Of a DNA stretch of 64,000 nucleotides, positions 1 through 8,783 are shown piece after piece; positions within the stretch are counted from its first letter, which is position 1, and every line of letters begins with the position of its first letter. The translations under genes and the position numbers were made by a program. The notes beneath the pieces are model-generated. The model saw only the letters and a list, made by a program, of their open reading frames with translations. It had not been told where the DNA came from and made no database searches. Source of the stretch: Aquisediminimonas profunda (GTDB lineage Bacteria; Pseudomonadota; Alphaproteobacteria; Sphingomonadales; Sphingomonadaceae); assembly GCF_019443285.1 (NCBI RefSeq), contig NZ_CP080327.1, positions 1,422,001-1,486,000 of the forward strand. Reading direction: 5' to 3'.

Positions 1-803
1 TCGAACTGGCCGAACTGGATCTGGCTGACCTTGCGAGCGTCAGGAGTGCCTCTGACAAGCTGGGCGTGGAAGGGCGGACGCTCGATCTTGTTATCGCAAA
101 TGCCGGGGTCATGGCACCGCCATTCGGTCTCACGGCTGACGGCTTCGAGACTCAGTTCGGCACCAACCATCTCGGGCATTTTGTCTTCGTCAACAGGATC
201 GCCAAGCTGATGTGCCCCGGATCTCGGTTAGTCATTCTGGCGTCTTCGGGACATCGCTTCTCAGATGTCGATCTGGCGGATCCCAACTTCGATAGGACAC
301 CCTACGATCCCTTTGTCGGCTATGGTCGTTCCAAGACCGCCAACATCCTGTTCGCGGTCGAGTTCGATCGTCGCTATCGCTCGCTCGGCTTGCGCGCGAC
401 CGCGGTTCATCCTGGCGGGATCCAGACCGAGCTCGCCCGGCACATGGGCGGCGATCGACTCCAACTGCTCTTCGACCAGATCAATCTGGATCTGGCAAGG
501 GAGGGCAAACCGCCAATGGAGTGGAAGACGCCGCAGCAGGGCGCTGCGACAACACTGTGGGCGGGCCTCGTTGCGGACGCAGATGACGTCGGCGGCCGAT
601 ATTGCGAAGATTGCCAGGTATCCCCAGTGGTCAGCGAACAGAGCATTGGCTTTGGCAGCCCGGGAGTGCGTCCCTATGCGCTAGACCCGAAAACGGCCCA
701 AGCCTTGTGGAAGAAGAGCGAGGATTGGGTCTCTGAGACCTTTGACTTGAGGCACGCTGGCGCTCGCGCTGACGCCGAAACGCCCCTCAGTCAAATAAGC
801 TGA
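1..803 (+). CDS. Short-chain dehydrogenase/reductase, 5'-truncated by window edge
   Basis: NAD(P)-dependent oxidoreductase of the SDR superfamily; the substrate cannot be deduced. The open frame runs in from the left edge (codons begin at base 3), so the nucleotide-binding glycine motif is missing and the true start lies outside. About 266 residues are visible. They carry the classical NAG motif (IANAGVM), the NHLGHF segment, a catalytic serine in LASSGHR, and a YGRSK motif supplying catalytic Tyr and Lys. The pattern resembles the retinol dehydrogenase / WW-domain oxidoreductase-like subgroup. A hydrolase gene follows 72 bp downstream on the same strand, so the two may be co-transcribed. The family is firm; the function is not. 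Confidence 0.9.
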   Translation, partial: ELAELDLADLASVRSASDKLGVEGRTLDLVIANAGVMAPPFGLTADGFETQFGTNHLGHFVFVNRIAKLMCPGSRLVILASSGHRFSDVDLADPNFDRTPYDPFVGYGRSKTANILFAVEFDRRYRSLGLRATAVHPGGIQTELARHMGGDRLQLLFDQINLDLAREGKPPMEWKTPQQGAATTLWAGLVADADDVGGRYCEDCQVSPVVSEQSIGFGSPGVRPYALDPKTAQALWKKSEDWVSETFDLRHAGARADAETPLSQIS

Positions 804-875
804 TGAAGCGCGCGCTGGCTGCCGCGCGCCGGACAGCCAGCGCTCTTGAGTTTCGGCGCTACATGGAGACTAACA

Positions 876-1709
876 ATGGACACGATCACCACCAGCGACG
901 GCACGCGCATCTTCTACAAGGACTGGGGACCAAAGGAGGCGCGGCCGATCGTTTTTCACCATGGTTGGCCCCTCAGTGCCGACGAGTGGGACAACCAGAT
1001 GATGTTTTTCCTCGAACGCGGCTTTCGCGTGATTGCACATGACCGGCGCGGTCACGGCCGGTCAACGCAGACCAGCCGGGGAAATGATATGGACACTTAT
1101 GCCAACGACGTCGTCGCACTCGCCCGCGAGCTCGACCTGCGAGGCGCAATCCATGTCGGGCACTCCACGGGCGGCGGCGAGGTAGCCCGCTATGTCGCCC
1201 GGGCTGAACCCGGTCGTGTGTCCATGGCCATACTGATAAGCGCTATCACTCCGGTCATGATCCGCAAGGACACCAACCCCGCCGGGCTCCCAATCGAGGT
1301 GTTCGACGGGTATCGCGCCGCAGTTGCAGGGAACCGGGCGCTGGCCTACCTCGAAATCGCTTCCGGCCCCTTCTACGGCTTTAATCGCCCCGGCGTCGCG
1401 CCGATCGAAGGCACTATTCGAAACTGGTGGCGCCAGGGAATGATGGGCGGGATCAAGGCACACCATGACTGCATCAGGGTCTTTTCCGAAACCGATCTGA
1501 CCGAGGATCTCAAGGCAATCGATGTTCCGGTCCTCGTGCTTCACAGCGAGGATGATCAGGTCGTGCCGTATGTGGCGTCTGCCCCAATTGCGGTCAAGCT
1601 GCTGAAAAACGGCACGCTCAAAACCTACTCTGACCTGCCGCATGGGATGCCGACGAGCCACCCGGATATCATCAACGCGGACATTCTGGCCTTCATTGAG
1701 AAAGGATAG
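876..1709 (+). CDS. Alpha/beta hydrolase, non-heme chloroperoxidase-like
   Basis: A 277-residue alpha/beta hydrolase of the size and motif pattern of cofactor-free haloperoxidases and arylesterases. The nucleophile elbow GHSTGG places Ser97. An acidic residue sits in HSEDDQVVP (about Asp226/227), and His256 lies in LPHGMP, completing the triad. The oxyanion strand HHGWPLS (about 28-34) is typical. The start at 876 is chosen over an in-frame ATG at 846 because a GGAG ribosome-binding site ends 7 bases before it and the family usually begins this way (MxTITTxDGT). No signal peptide is seen, so it is probably cytoplasmic. The substrate is unknown; perhydrolase or esterase activity is the family norm. 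Confidence 0.88.
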   Translation: MDTITTSDGTRIFYKDWGPKEARPIVFHHGWPLSADEWDNQMMFFLERGFRVIAHDRRGHGRSTQTSRGNDMDTYANDVVALARELDLRGAIHVGHSTGGGEVARYVARAEPGRVSMAILISAITPVMIRKDTNPAGLPIEVFDGYRAAVAGNRALAYLEIASGPFYGFNRPGVAPIEGTIRNWWRQGMMGGIKAHHDCIRVFSETDLTEDLKAIDVPVLVLHSEDDQVVPYVASAPIAVKLLKNGTLKTYSDLPHGMPTSHPDIINADILAFIEKG

Positions 1710-1730
1710 GCTGAGCTGGCGGTTTATAGA

Positions 1731-1748
1731 TGTCCGCTTTCCACCCCA
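1731..1748 (+). repeat. Degenerate copy of a GTCCGCTTTCCACCCC intergenic element
   Basis: The 17-base core TGTCCGCTTTCCACCCC recurs almost exactly near 2344-2360. In this copy the right arm that would pair with ATGTCCGC is decayed, so only the left half is recognisable. It sits in the 110-bp gap between the hydrolase and the DinB-like gene. Confidence 0.6.
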
Positions 1749-1819
1749 TTTGCGACGAAGCGGTCGGTCAGTGAGCGACCCCATTGCTGACATTGCTGTT
1801 CCTGCTTAGGTTGAAGCCA

Positions 1820-2338
1820 ATGGCAACCGAAGTACGAGACCAACTACTCCGCCAATTCGAAACGGCTTCGAGGCTCCTGCACTTTCATTTGGACGGGCTC
1901 ACACTTGACGAAGCCATGTGGCGACCATCCATCCGAGGCCTGCATGTTCATCGTGACGAAAAAGATGGATGGACCGCAGATTGGCCGGAGCATGAAGGCT
2001 ACGACCTGGGCCCACCCAGTGCTGCATGGATTTCGTGGCATATCGTTTTCTGGTGGTCGATGGTACTCGATCACAGCTTTGGCGAAGGGGCATTGTCTCG
2101 CGAAACAATTGAATGGGCCGGTGACGACTTCGCGTCTCAGATTGAGGAGCTGGAACGTAAATGGCTGGCTGCGATTGCCGAACTAGACGATGATGATTTG
2201 AGGTCTAGCGAAATGTCGAAATGGCCGATGTCCGGCCGACCATTTGCAGACGTAGTAGGATGGGTGAACATCGAGCTGACAAAGAACGCGTCGGAGCTTG
2301 GCCTCATCCGCTTCTTCTATGCTGCGAGACAGGACTAG
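1820..2338 (+). CDS. DinB-like family protein
   Basis: A 172-residue protein resembling DinB/YfiT-type four-helix-bundle proteins. These often bind a metal through three histidines and may act as thiol-dependent transferases. Visible features are an N-terminal helix (VRDQLLRQFETASRL), a conserved-looking WHIVFWWS segment around residues 71-78, and a C-terminal FADVVGWVNIELTKNASELG helix. The start at 1820 is preferred to 1784 because the extra residues look like translated spacer. The ribosome-binding site is weak (TAGG about 8 bases upstream). The family call rests on overall pattern; no substrate can be named. Confidence 0.65.
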   Translation: MATEVRDQLLRQFETASRLLHFHLDGLTLDEAMWRPSIRGLHVHRDEKDGWTADWPEHEGYDLGPPSAAWISWHIVFWWSMVLDHSFGEGALSRETIEWAGDDFASQIEELERKWLAAIAELDDDDLRSSEMSKWPMSGRPFADVVGWVNIELTKNASELGLIRFFYAARQD

Positions 2339-2341
2339 TCG

Positions 2342-2372
2342 AACGTCCGCTTTCCACCCCAAATCGGACGTT
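2342..2372 (+). repeat. Palindromic intergenic repeat, intact copy
   Basis: AACGTCCG (2342-2349) and CGGACGTT (2365-2372) form a perfect 8-bp inverted repeat around the loop CTTTCCACCCCAAAT. The same loop sequence occurs in the decayed copy at 1731-1748. The element begins 3 bases after the stop of the DinB-like gene. It behaves like a short REP-type element and could also act as a 3'-end hairpin. Confidence 0.7.
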
Positions 2373-2706
2373 GGGCAGTCGCACGCATTCGCCCAAAACC
2401 TGACGTTCCCCCGTGCTTGGCATGGGATGACGGGGTGGCCGTCGGTGAAAGGCTGAACTCGTTGTTGCCCACGAAAAACCCCTTTCCTATTTGATGCGGA
2501 TCTGCTTCATCCTGTGCGATGAAGCGCAGCGCCGCCTCCTTCCAAATTCCCGCCAGTCCCGCTGATCGCCCGCCCGGTATCATTCTACCGGAGGGGAGTG
2601 ACAAGTTTGACAAGTTCCAGACGGGTCGGGACGCATTCCGCCTTCGAATTCGAGAGACTTGCGTCAGCAGTGCGGCTAGGCTGGCGCAACTTGGGGGGGA
2701 TATTTC
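2373..2706. other. Intergenic stretch with structured leader upstream of SDR gene
   Basis: No convincing gene is present. The stretch contains an abutting 9-bp direct repeat TGACAAGTT (2599-2607 and 2608-2616), the palindrome TCGAATTCGA (2644-2653), and a hairpin directly before the next gene's ribosome-binding site. Short open frames here lack codon bias and ribosome-binding sites. Confidence 0.5.
2659..2689 (+). promoter_or_regulatory. Leader hairpin upstream of SDR start
   Basis: TTGCGTCAGC (2659-2668) pairs with GCTGGCGCAA (2680-2689), nine Watson-Crick pairs plus one U-G wobble, around an 11-base loop. It ends 17 bases before the ATG at 2707, just upstream of the G-run ribosome-binding site. 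It may modulate translation or mRNA stability; that role is inference. Confidence 0.4.
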
Positions 2707-3480
2707 ATGACAGAATTCAAAGGCAAGGTCGTCCTGATCACGGGCGCCACTTCGGGGCTGGGCGCGACAGCAGCGATCACGCTTGCTGCAAAGGGGGCGA
2801 AGGTCGCCATTACGGGCCGACGCGAGGAACAGGGTCAGGCGGTTCTCAGTCAAATCGAAGCTGCGGGTGGCGAGGGCATTTTCATCAAGACTGACGTCGA
2901 TGTTCGAGACGATGTGCAGAAGATGGTTGCCACGACTGTGGAGCGGTTCGGACGACTTGATGGTGCGGTCAACAATGCGGGCATTACCCCCGGCCCTTTC
3001 ACGCCGGTTGCCGATATCCCGGACGAGAACTGGTTTGCGACGCTCAACACCAATCTGAACGCCGTCTTCTGGAGCATGAAGTTTGAAATTCCGGCCATGC
3101 TGGCAAGCGGTGGCGGCGCAATCGTCAACATCTCGTCCATGTATGGATTGATCGGTGGGGATATCGGCAATGCGGCCTATGTCACCAGTAAGTGGGGTGT
3201 CATCGGCCTGACCAAGACCGCGGCCATCGATTATGGCCAGCAGGGCCTGCGCGTGAACGCGCTGTGCCCCGGCTATTGCCATTCGGAAATGGTCGATCCC
3301 TATGTCGAGGCCGAACCGGAAATGTTCAAAAGGATCATCGACCGCCACAGCGCAATGAACCGGTTGGGCGAATCCCAGGAAGTCGCGGATGCCATAGCCT
3401 GGCTGCTTTCGGACCAGTCGAGCTTCGTGAATGGGGCCGCCATTCCGATTGAGGGCGGCGAAACAACACGGTTGTATTGA
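2707..3480 (+). CDS. SDR family oxidoreductase (classical, glucose-1-dehydrogenase-like)
   Basis: A full-length 257-residue classical SDR. The cofactor motif TGATSGLG is at residues 12-19, the NNAG motif at about 89-92, the catalytic serine at about 143-144 (NISSMYG), and the YxxxK pair at Tyr158/Lys162. The C-terminal PIEGGETT segment is typical of this class. A strong purine-rich ribosome-binding site (GGGGGGGA) lies 6 bases before the ATG. An NTF2-like gene follows after 10 bases and is probably co-transcribed. Many alcohols, ketones or sugars are possible substrates; the sequence does not decide between them. Confidence 0.92.
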   Translation: MTEFKGKVVLITGATSGLGATAAITLAAKGAKVAITGRREEQGQAVLSQIEAAGGEGIFIKTDVDVRDDVQKMVATTVERFGRLDGAVNNAGITPGPFTPVADIPDENWFATLNTNLNAVFWSMKFEIPAMLASGGGAIVNISSMYGLIGGDIGNAAYVTSKWGVIGLTKTAAIDYGQQGLRVNALCPGYCHSEMVDPYVEAEPEMFKRIIDRHSAMNRLGESQEVADAIAWLLSDQSSFVNGAAIPIEGGETTRLY

Positions 3481-3490
3481 GGGAGATACA

Positions 3491-3871
3491 ATGACGGCGG
3501 AGGCGCTTGCGGCAGCCTACACGGACGCCTGGAACACTGGAAATCCCGATTCGGTTGCGGCGTTTTTCGCGGCGGACGGCGCCATCATCATCAACAACGG
3601 CAGCCCCTGGCAGGGGCGTGCGGGCGTTGCTCAAATGGCTGCCGGCTTCTTTGCCGATATCCCCGACCTGACCCTGACCTGCGATGCGGCACGGGGTGCC
3701 GGCGATCATCTGGTCTATATGTGGACCTTCACCGGGACCCACGCCGCAACCGGCAACGCCGTGAGCGTTGCCGGCTGGGAGGAATGGGACCTTGACGGGA
3801 ACGGCCTGATCAAGCTTTCGCGCGGCTGGTTCGACGCCGCGGATTATGCCCGGCAGACGGCGCCGAAATAA
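3491..3871 (+). CDS. NTF2-like / SnoaL-type small protein
   Basis: A 126-residue protein of the cone-shaped alpha+beta-barrel (NTF2/SnoaL) fold. Seen features: an N-terminal helix with AYTDAWNTGNPDSVAAFF, then GxAGVAQMAAGFFADIPDL and a C-terminal beta-rich part ending in LSRGWFDAADYARQ. Such proteins are isomerases, cyclases or ligand-binding proteins. The start at 3491 follows GGGAGATACA, which provides a ribosome-binding site, and lies 10 bases after the SDR stop, so the two genes probably act on related substrates. The 3' end faces clpB convergently with a 16-bp gap. Confidence 0.75.
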   Translation: MTAEALAAAYTDAWNTGNPDSVAAFFAADGAIIINNGSPWQGRAGVAQMAAGFFADIPDLTLTCDAARGAGDHLVYMWTFTGTHAATGNAVSVAGWEEWDLDGNGLIKLSRGWFDAADYARQTAPK

Positions 3872-3887
3872 TCCGAGAGCGAAAGCC

Positions 3888-6461
3888 TTATTTGAAGACC
3901 AGACCTCCATCGCCCTCATCGACATGCACCGTCGATCCATCGGGCACTTCGCCGCGCAGGATCTTTTCGGCGAGCGGGTCCTGAAGATACTTCTGCACAG
4001 CCCGCTTCAAGGGCCTCGCGCCATAGACAGGGTCATAGCCAACCCGTCCAAGCCAGGCGCGTGCCGCATCGGTCAGCTCCAGTGTCACCTTGCGGTCGGC
4101 GAGCAGCTTGGCCACGCGGGACACCTGGATATCGACGATCGGACCCATATGTTCCTGGCCGAGACGGTGGAAGAGAATGATTTCGTCCAGCCGGTTGAGG
4201 AACTCAGGCCGGAAGTGTCCACGGACCACTTCCATAACCTGCGGTTCGACCTTTTCGACATCCTCCCCTTCAGCGAGGCCCGCAATATACTGGCTGCCCA
4301 GGTTTGAGGTCAGGATGATGAGCGTATTGGTGAAATCGACCGTGCGACCCTGCCCATCGGTCAGGCGGCCGTCGTCGAGCACCTGCAGCAGCACGTTGAA
4401 GACATCGCCATGGGCCTTCTCGACCTCATCGAACAGCACGACCTGATAGGGGCGCCTGCGCACGGCCTCCGTCAGTACACCGCCTTCTTCATAGCCGACA
4501 TAGCCCGGAGGCGCGCCGATCAGGCGGGCAACCGAATGCTTCTCCATGAATTCGGACATGTCGATGCGCACCATGGCCGCTTCGTCATCGAACAGGAACC
4601 CTGCGAGTGCCTTGGTCAGCTCGGTCTTGCCGACACCTGTGGGGCCGAGGAAGAGGAAGCTGCCCAGAGGCCGATTCGGATCCTGCAAGCCTGCCCGCGC
4701 GCGGCGGACGGCGGTCGAGACGGCCTTGACCGCGTCGGCCTGACCAATGACACGCTTGCCGATCACGCTTTCCATCTGGAGCAGCTTTTCGCGCTCGCCT
4801 TCCAGCATGCGATCGACGGGAATACCCGTCCAACGCGACACCACACCGGCAATGTCTTCGGCCGTCACTTCCTCGCGCAGCATTGCGCCACCGGCCTCGG
4901 CTTCCGCTTCGGCCAGCTTCTTTTCGAGGTCGGGAATCGTGCCGTATTGGAGCTCACCCGCCTTGGCGAGGTCGCCAGCGCGCTGGGCCTGATCAAGCTC
5001 CATGCGTGCGTGATCGAGCGCTTCCTTGAGCTTGGCCTCACCCGCGATCTTTTCCTTTTCGCCTTGCCAGCGCGTCGTCAGCTCAGCCGATTGCTCCTCG
5101 AGGCTGACCAGGTCTTCCTCAAGCGCATCGAGCCGGTCCTTGGATGCCTGATCGGTTTCCTTCTTCAGGGCTTCGCGTTCGATCTTCAGCTGGATGATCC
5201 GGCGATCGAGTGTCTCGATTTCCTCCGGCTTGGATTCCACTTCCATGCGCAGGCGCGAGGCAGCCTCATCCATGAGGTCGATCGCCTTGTCCGGCAGGAA
5301 CCGGTCAGAAATATAGCGGTTTGAAAGTGTCGCTGCGGAAACGAGCGCACCGTCGGTGATCCGCACGCCGTGGTGCAGTTCATATTTTTCCTTCAGGCCG
5401 CGCAGGATCGAGATGGTATCCTCGACAGTCGGCTCGCCTACGAACACGGGCTGGAAACGGCGCTGAAGTGCGGCGTCCTTTTCGACATGCTTCTGGTATT
5501 CGTCGAGCGTCGTTGCACCGATGCAGTGGAGTTCGCCGCGGGCAAGCGCGGGCTTGAGCAGATTGCCCGCATCCATCGCGCCTTCCGATTTTCCCGCGCC
5601 GATCAGCGTATGCATTTCGTCAATGAAGAGAATGATGTGCCCCTCGGCGCCCTTCACTTCATCGAGCACGCCTTTGAGCCGTTCCTCAAACTCGCCGCGA
5701 TATTTGGCGCCGGCGATCAGGCTGCCCATGTCGAGCGACATGAGCGCGCGGTCCTTGAGCGTGTCGGGCACGTCGCCATTGGCAATGCGCAGCGCCAGAC
5801 CTTCGGCAATGGCTGTCTTGCCGACGCCGGGCTCGCCGATGAGGACAGGGTTGTTCTTGGTCCGGCGTGCGAGAATCTGGATCGTCCGGCGGATTTCCTC
5901 GTCGCGCCCGATAACTGGATCGAGCTTGCCTTCGCGGGCTGCCTCCGTCAGGTCGCGCGCGAATTTCTTCAGCGCATCGTAACGGTCTTCAGCCGATGCT
6001 GTATCTGCTGTCCGTCCGCCACGCAGGCTGTTGATTGCGGCGTTGAGCGCTTCCGCCTTCAATCCTGCGGCTGCAAGGGCTTTTCCGGCCGTTGTCGTCG
6101 ATGCCAGCGTCAGGGCCAGAAGCATTCGCTCGACCGTCACATAGCTGTCGCCCGATTTCTGGGCGACCTGTTCGGCCTGATCGAGCACGCGAACAAGGTC
6201 GTTGTCGAGGCCCGGCGCCTGCTGCGCACCACTGCCCGAAACTGCGGGGACCTTGGCAAGCGCTGCATCGGTTTCGCGCGTTGCAATCGCGGCGTCGGCA
6301 CCGGCCGCCTTGATAAGGCCGGACGCCATGCCCTGTTCGTCTTCAAGCAGCGCCTTCAGAAGATGTTCGGGCGAAATGCGCTGGTGATTCATGCGGATCG
6401 CAACGGTCTGGGCCGATTGCAGGAATCCCTTGGCCCGGTCTGAGAATTTTTCGAGGTTCAT
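3888..6461 (-). CDS. clpB: ATP-dependent disaggregase ClpB
   Basis: Hsp100 chaperone that extracts polypeptides from aggregates together with DnaK. The 857-residue length matches the family. Order: N-terminal Clp repeat domain ([16 protein letters not shown]), first AAA+ module with Walker [10 protein letters not shown], a long middle coiled coil (Leu/Lys/Glu-rich, about residues 400-520), and second AAA+ module with [10 protein letters not shown] and the pore loop GYVGYEEGG. The middle coiled coil distinguishes it from the ClpA encoded at 31-34 kb. The start at 6461 is preceded by AAAGGAGG, a near-perfect ribosome-binding site; the open frame continues 57 codons further upstream but without such a site. 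Confidence 0.98.
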   Translation of the reverse strand: MNLEKFSDRAKGFLQSAQTVAIRMNHQRISPEHLLKALLEDEQGMASGLIKAAGADAAIATRETDAALAKVPAVSGSGAQQAPGLDNDLVRVLDQAEQVAQKSGDSYVTVERMLLALTLASTTTAGKALAAAGLKAEALNAAINSLRGGRTADTASAEDRYDALKKFARDLTEAAREGKLDPVIGRDEEIRRTIQILARRTKNNPVLIGEPGVGKTAIAEGLALRIANGDVPDTLKDRALMSLDMGSLIAGAKYRGEFEERLKGVLDEVKGAEGHIILFIDEMHTLIGAGKSEGAMDAGNLLKPALARGELHCIGATTLDEYQKHVEKDAALQRRFQPVFVGEPTVEDTISILRGLKEKYELHHGVRITDGALVSAATLSNRYISDRFLPDKAIDLMDEAASRLRMEVESKPEEIETLDRRIIQLKIEREALKKETDQASKDRLDALEEDLVSLEEQSAELTTRWQGEKEKIAGEAKLKEALDHARMELDQAQRAGDLAKAGELQYGTIPDLEKKLAEAEAEAGGAMLREEVTAEDIAGVVSRWTGIPVDRMLEGEREKLLQMESVIGKRVIGQADAVKAVSTAVRRARAGLQDPNRPLGSFLFLGPTGVGKTELTKALAGFLFDDEAAMVRIDMSEFMEKHSVARLIGAPPGYVGYEEGGVLTEAVRRRPYQVVLFDEVEKAHGDVFNVLLQVLDDGRLTDGQGRTVDFTNTLIILTSNLGSQYIAGLAEGEDVEKVEPQVMEVVRGHFRPEFLNRLDEIILFHRLGQEHMGPIVDIQVSRVAKLLADRKVTLELTDAARAWLGRVGYDPVYGARPLKRAVQKYLQDPLAEKILRGEVPDGSTVHVDEGDGGLVFK

Positions 6462-6487
6462 ATTGGCGGCAGCCTCCTTTGGGATGG

Positions 6488-6516
6488 AATGTAGTGTTGC
6501 TGTTTTGCCACACAAG
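6488..6516 (-). promoter_or_regulatory. Possible heat-shock (RpoH-type) promoter of clpB
   Basis: On the minus strand CTTGTG (complement of 6511-6516) is followed after 16 bases by CTACATT (complement of 6488-6494). This resembles the CTTG / C-T-A-T-x-T pattern of alphaproteobacterial RpoH promoters, and ClpB is a classical RpoH target. It lies 27-55 bases upstream of the clpB start. The match is imperfect. Confidence 0.35.
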
Positions 6517-6649
6517 GGCGATCGGTATTTTCCCTTATCCGCGTCAGTCCCCGCTCCGATCAGCAGCTTGATACAGCCCGCATTCGAAAGCCTTGCAATT
6601 ATGGCGCGGTTCGGCTGATCTCCCGCCGGCAATGGCTCGGGAGTCTGGA

Positions 6650-8764
6650 ATGCGGCGTATTGGCAAGGGGCTTTTGGGCGTGATCGCCCTTCTTTTGGTT
6701 GCTTCGCTAATTTGGGAACCTGTCACGGCAACGCAATTTGCAGCGCCGCCCGCGCGAAAATATGATGCCCGGATCGTGCGAGACGAATTCGGCGTGCCGC
6801 ACATCTTTGGCAAGACTGATGCCGATGCGTCCTATGGTCTGGCTTATGCGCATGCCGAAGACGATTTCCCGACGATCGAGGAAGTCGTTGCGATGACGCG
6901 CGGGCGGGCCGGGGTTCTGCTCGGACAGGATGGCGCAAAGATCGACTATGTCCTTCACTTGCTGCGCGTGCGTGAAACGGCGACCCGGGAATACCCGAAA
7001 ATACCAGCCGATGTACGTGCAGTCCTCGATGGCTATGCGACGGGGCTAAACCGCTATGCCGAAACGCATCCCGATGAAGTCCGGCTGCGGCATCTGTTTC
7101 CGGTGAACGGTGAAGACATTGCTGCTGGTTTCATCCTGCGATCACCTTTCTTTTTCGGACTGGATGATACCATCGGCAAACTCTCCGATGACAAGGATCC
7201 ACCGCGCGGGACAGCCGCGCGGATGACGCCAGCTGGCCGCGATCCGGCCATGAACGGATCGAACGCCTTTGCTGTCTCTCCCCGGCGTATGTCAGACGGC
7301 AAGACATGGCTGATCTCGAATTCTCACCAGCCCTATGAAGGGGGTGTCGCCTGGTACGAAGCGACCATGGAATCCGGCGAAGGCCTGCACATGGCGGGGG
7401 CCCTCTTTCCGGGCTCGCCGTTCATCCTGCTTGGCCATAACAGCAATCTGGGCTGGACGAACACCGTCAATGGCCCTGACCTGATCGATGTCTACAAGCT
7501 CACCCTCAATGAGGAGGGCACCCAATATCGCTTTGACGGGAAGTGGCTGCCGCTCGAAAAGACCTGGGCATGGCTGCCTGTCCGGATCGGCCCCTTCACC
7601 CTGCCTGTTCCCAAGGCGGTATATCATGCAATCCAGGGACCCGTGATCGTCAATAGGAATGGTGCCTTTGCCATCCGTTATGCAGCCATCGACCAGGCGC
7701 GCAACCTCGAGCAATATTACCGGATCACAAAGGCGCGCAACTGGGATGAATGGACGCAGGCCATGTCGATCGGCGGCATTCCGGCCACCAATTTCATCTA
7801 TGCGGACAAGACCGGGCGCATTGCCTATGTCTACAACGCGCTTTTCCCGGATCGGAGGCCGGCCTTCGATTACACGGGGGTGCTACCCGGCGACACCTCC
7901 GCCGACCTGTGGCAAGGCGCGCTTGGCTTTGATCGGATGCCGAAGATCGTGAACCCGAAAAGCGGATTTCTCGTCAACTCCAACAACACGCCCTTCATGG
8001 CGGCAGGTCCGGGGTCGGAGTTGAACCCGGCCGACTTTTCTCCTCTTCTTGGCATTGAACAGCGCACGACCAATCGGATCTATCGGGCGCTGGAACTGCT
8101 GACGGCAGAAAAAGGACCAATCACGCCGGAGCGGCTGCTCCAGATCAAGTTCGATACGGCATACAGTCGCGCCAGCTTCGCCGGACGCTGGATGGACAAG
8201 ATCCTTGCACTTGATCTTAAGTCCGAGCCAAATCTTGCCAAGGCGCAGGCTTTGCTTGCGCAATGGGACTGGAACAGCGACGGCAACGCGCCCGCAGATG
8301 CACTGGGCGAAGCAATGATGCACATGGCGAACTCTGCCGCCTACCACGGCGACCCCTTGCCCGATGCCCACGCCAAGCTGCGCGAAGTGGTCGACAAGCT
8401 GATGAAGGGCTTTGGCCGGATCGACCCACCACTCGGGGACGTTCAGCGCATGATCCGGGGCAAGGTTGACCTCCCGGCCAATGGTGGCACGGACACACTC
8501 AGGGCCGCCACGACCTGGGATCCCCAGCCAGACGGCCGCATGCGCGTGAAACATGGGGACAGCTTCATCATGCTCGTCAATTGGGACAAGGCTGGTCGAG
8601 TGACCTCGCAATCGATCCAGCCCTATGGCGCCGCAACAAACCGGCCCGACTCTCCCCATTATACCGATCAAATGAAGCTGTTCGTCGAACACCGCTTCAA
8701 ACCCGTTCATTTTCAAGCCAGCGATCTGGCGCAGCATGCGCGCCGCGCCTATCGCATAAACTGA
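6650..8764 (+). CDS. Penicillin acylase family hydrolase (peptidase S45)
   Basis: A 704-residue N-terminal nucleophile hydrolase. Members cleave amide-linked acyl groups of penicillins, acyl-homoserine lactones or other amides after autoproteolysis into alpha and beta chains. An N-terminal hydrophobic segment ([17 protein letters not shown]) is a signal peptide or anchor. The processing junction is at MNG/SNAFAV, giving Ser204 as new N-terminal nucleophile. The beta chain continues with [10 protein letters not shown] and [12 protein letters not shown], as in the family. ATG 6650 is chosen for its GGGAG ribosome-binding site; ATG 6632 is an alternative. A metallopeptidase gene follows within 20 bases, suggesting a periplasmic degradation operon. 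Lactonase-signal quenching is possible but unproven. Confidence 0.9.
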   Translation: MRRIGKGLLGVIALLLVASLIWEPVTATQFAAPPARKYDARIVRDEFGVPHIFGKTDADASYGLAYAHAEDDFPTIEEVVAMTRGRAGVLLGQDGAKIDYVLHLLRVRETATREYPKIPADVRAVLDGYATGLNRYAETHPDEVRLRHLFPVNGEDIAAGFILRSPFFFGLDDTIGKLSDDKDPPRGTAARMTPAGRDPAMNGSNAFAVSPRRMSDGKTWLISNSHQPYEGGVAWYEATMESGEGLHMAGALFPGSPFILLGHNSNLGWTNTVNGPDLIDVYKLTLNEEGTQYRFDGKWLPLEKTWAWLPVRIGPFTLPVPKAVYHAIQGPVIVNRNGAFAIRYAAIDQARNLEQYYRITKARNWDEWTQAMSIGGIPATNFIYADKTGRIAYVYNALFPDRRPAFDYTGVLPGDTSADLWQGALGFDRMPKIVNPKSGFLVNSNNTPFMAAGPGSELNPADFSPLLGIEQRTTNRIYRALELLTAEKGPITPERLLQIKFDTAYSRASFAGRWMDKILALDLKSEPNLAKAQALLAQWDWNSDGNAPADALGEAMMHMANSAAYHGDPLPDAHAKLREVVDKLMKGFGRIDPPLGDVQRMIRGKVDLPANGGTDTLRAATTWDPQPDGRMRVKHGDSFIMLVNWDKAGRVTSQSIQPYGAATNRPDSPHYTDQMKLFVEHRFKPVHFQASDLAQHARRAYRIN

Positions 8765-8783
8765 CACAGTAAGAGGAAAAATG

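Noticed and set aside
5370-6443. 357-codon open frame antisense to clpB
   Set aside because: It is the mirror of a strongly conserved gene; high GC content creates long antisense frames. No domain or ribosome-binding site.
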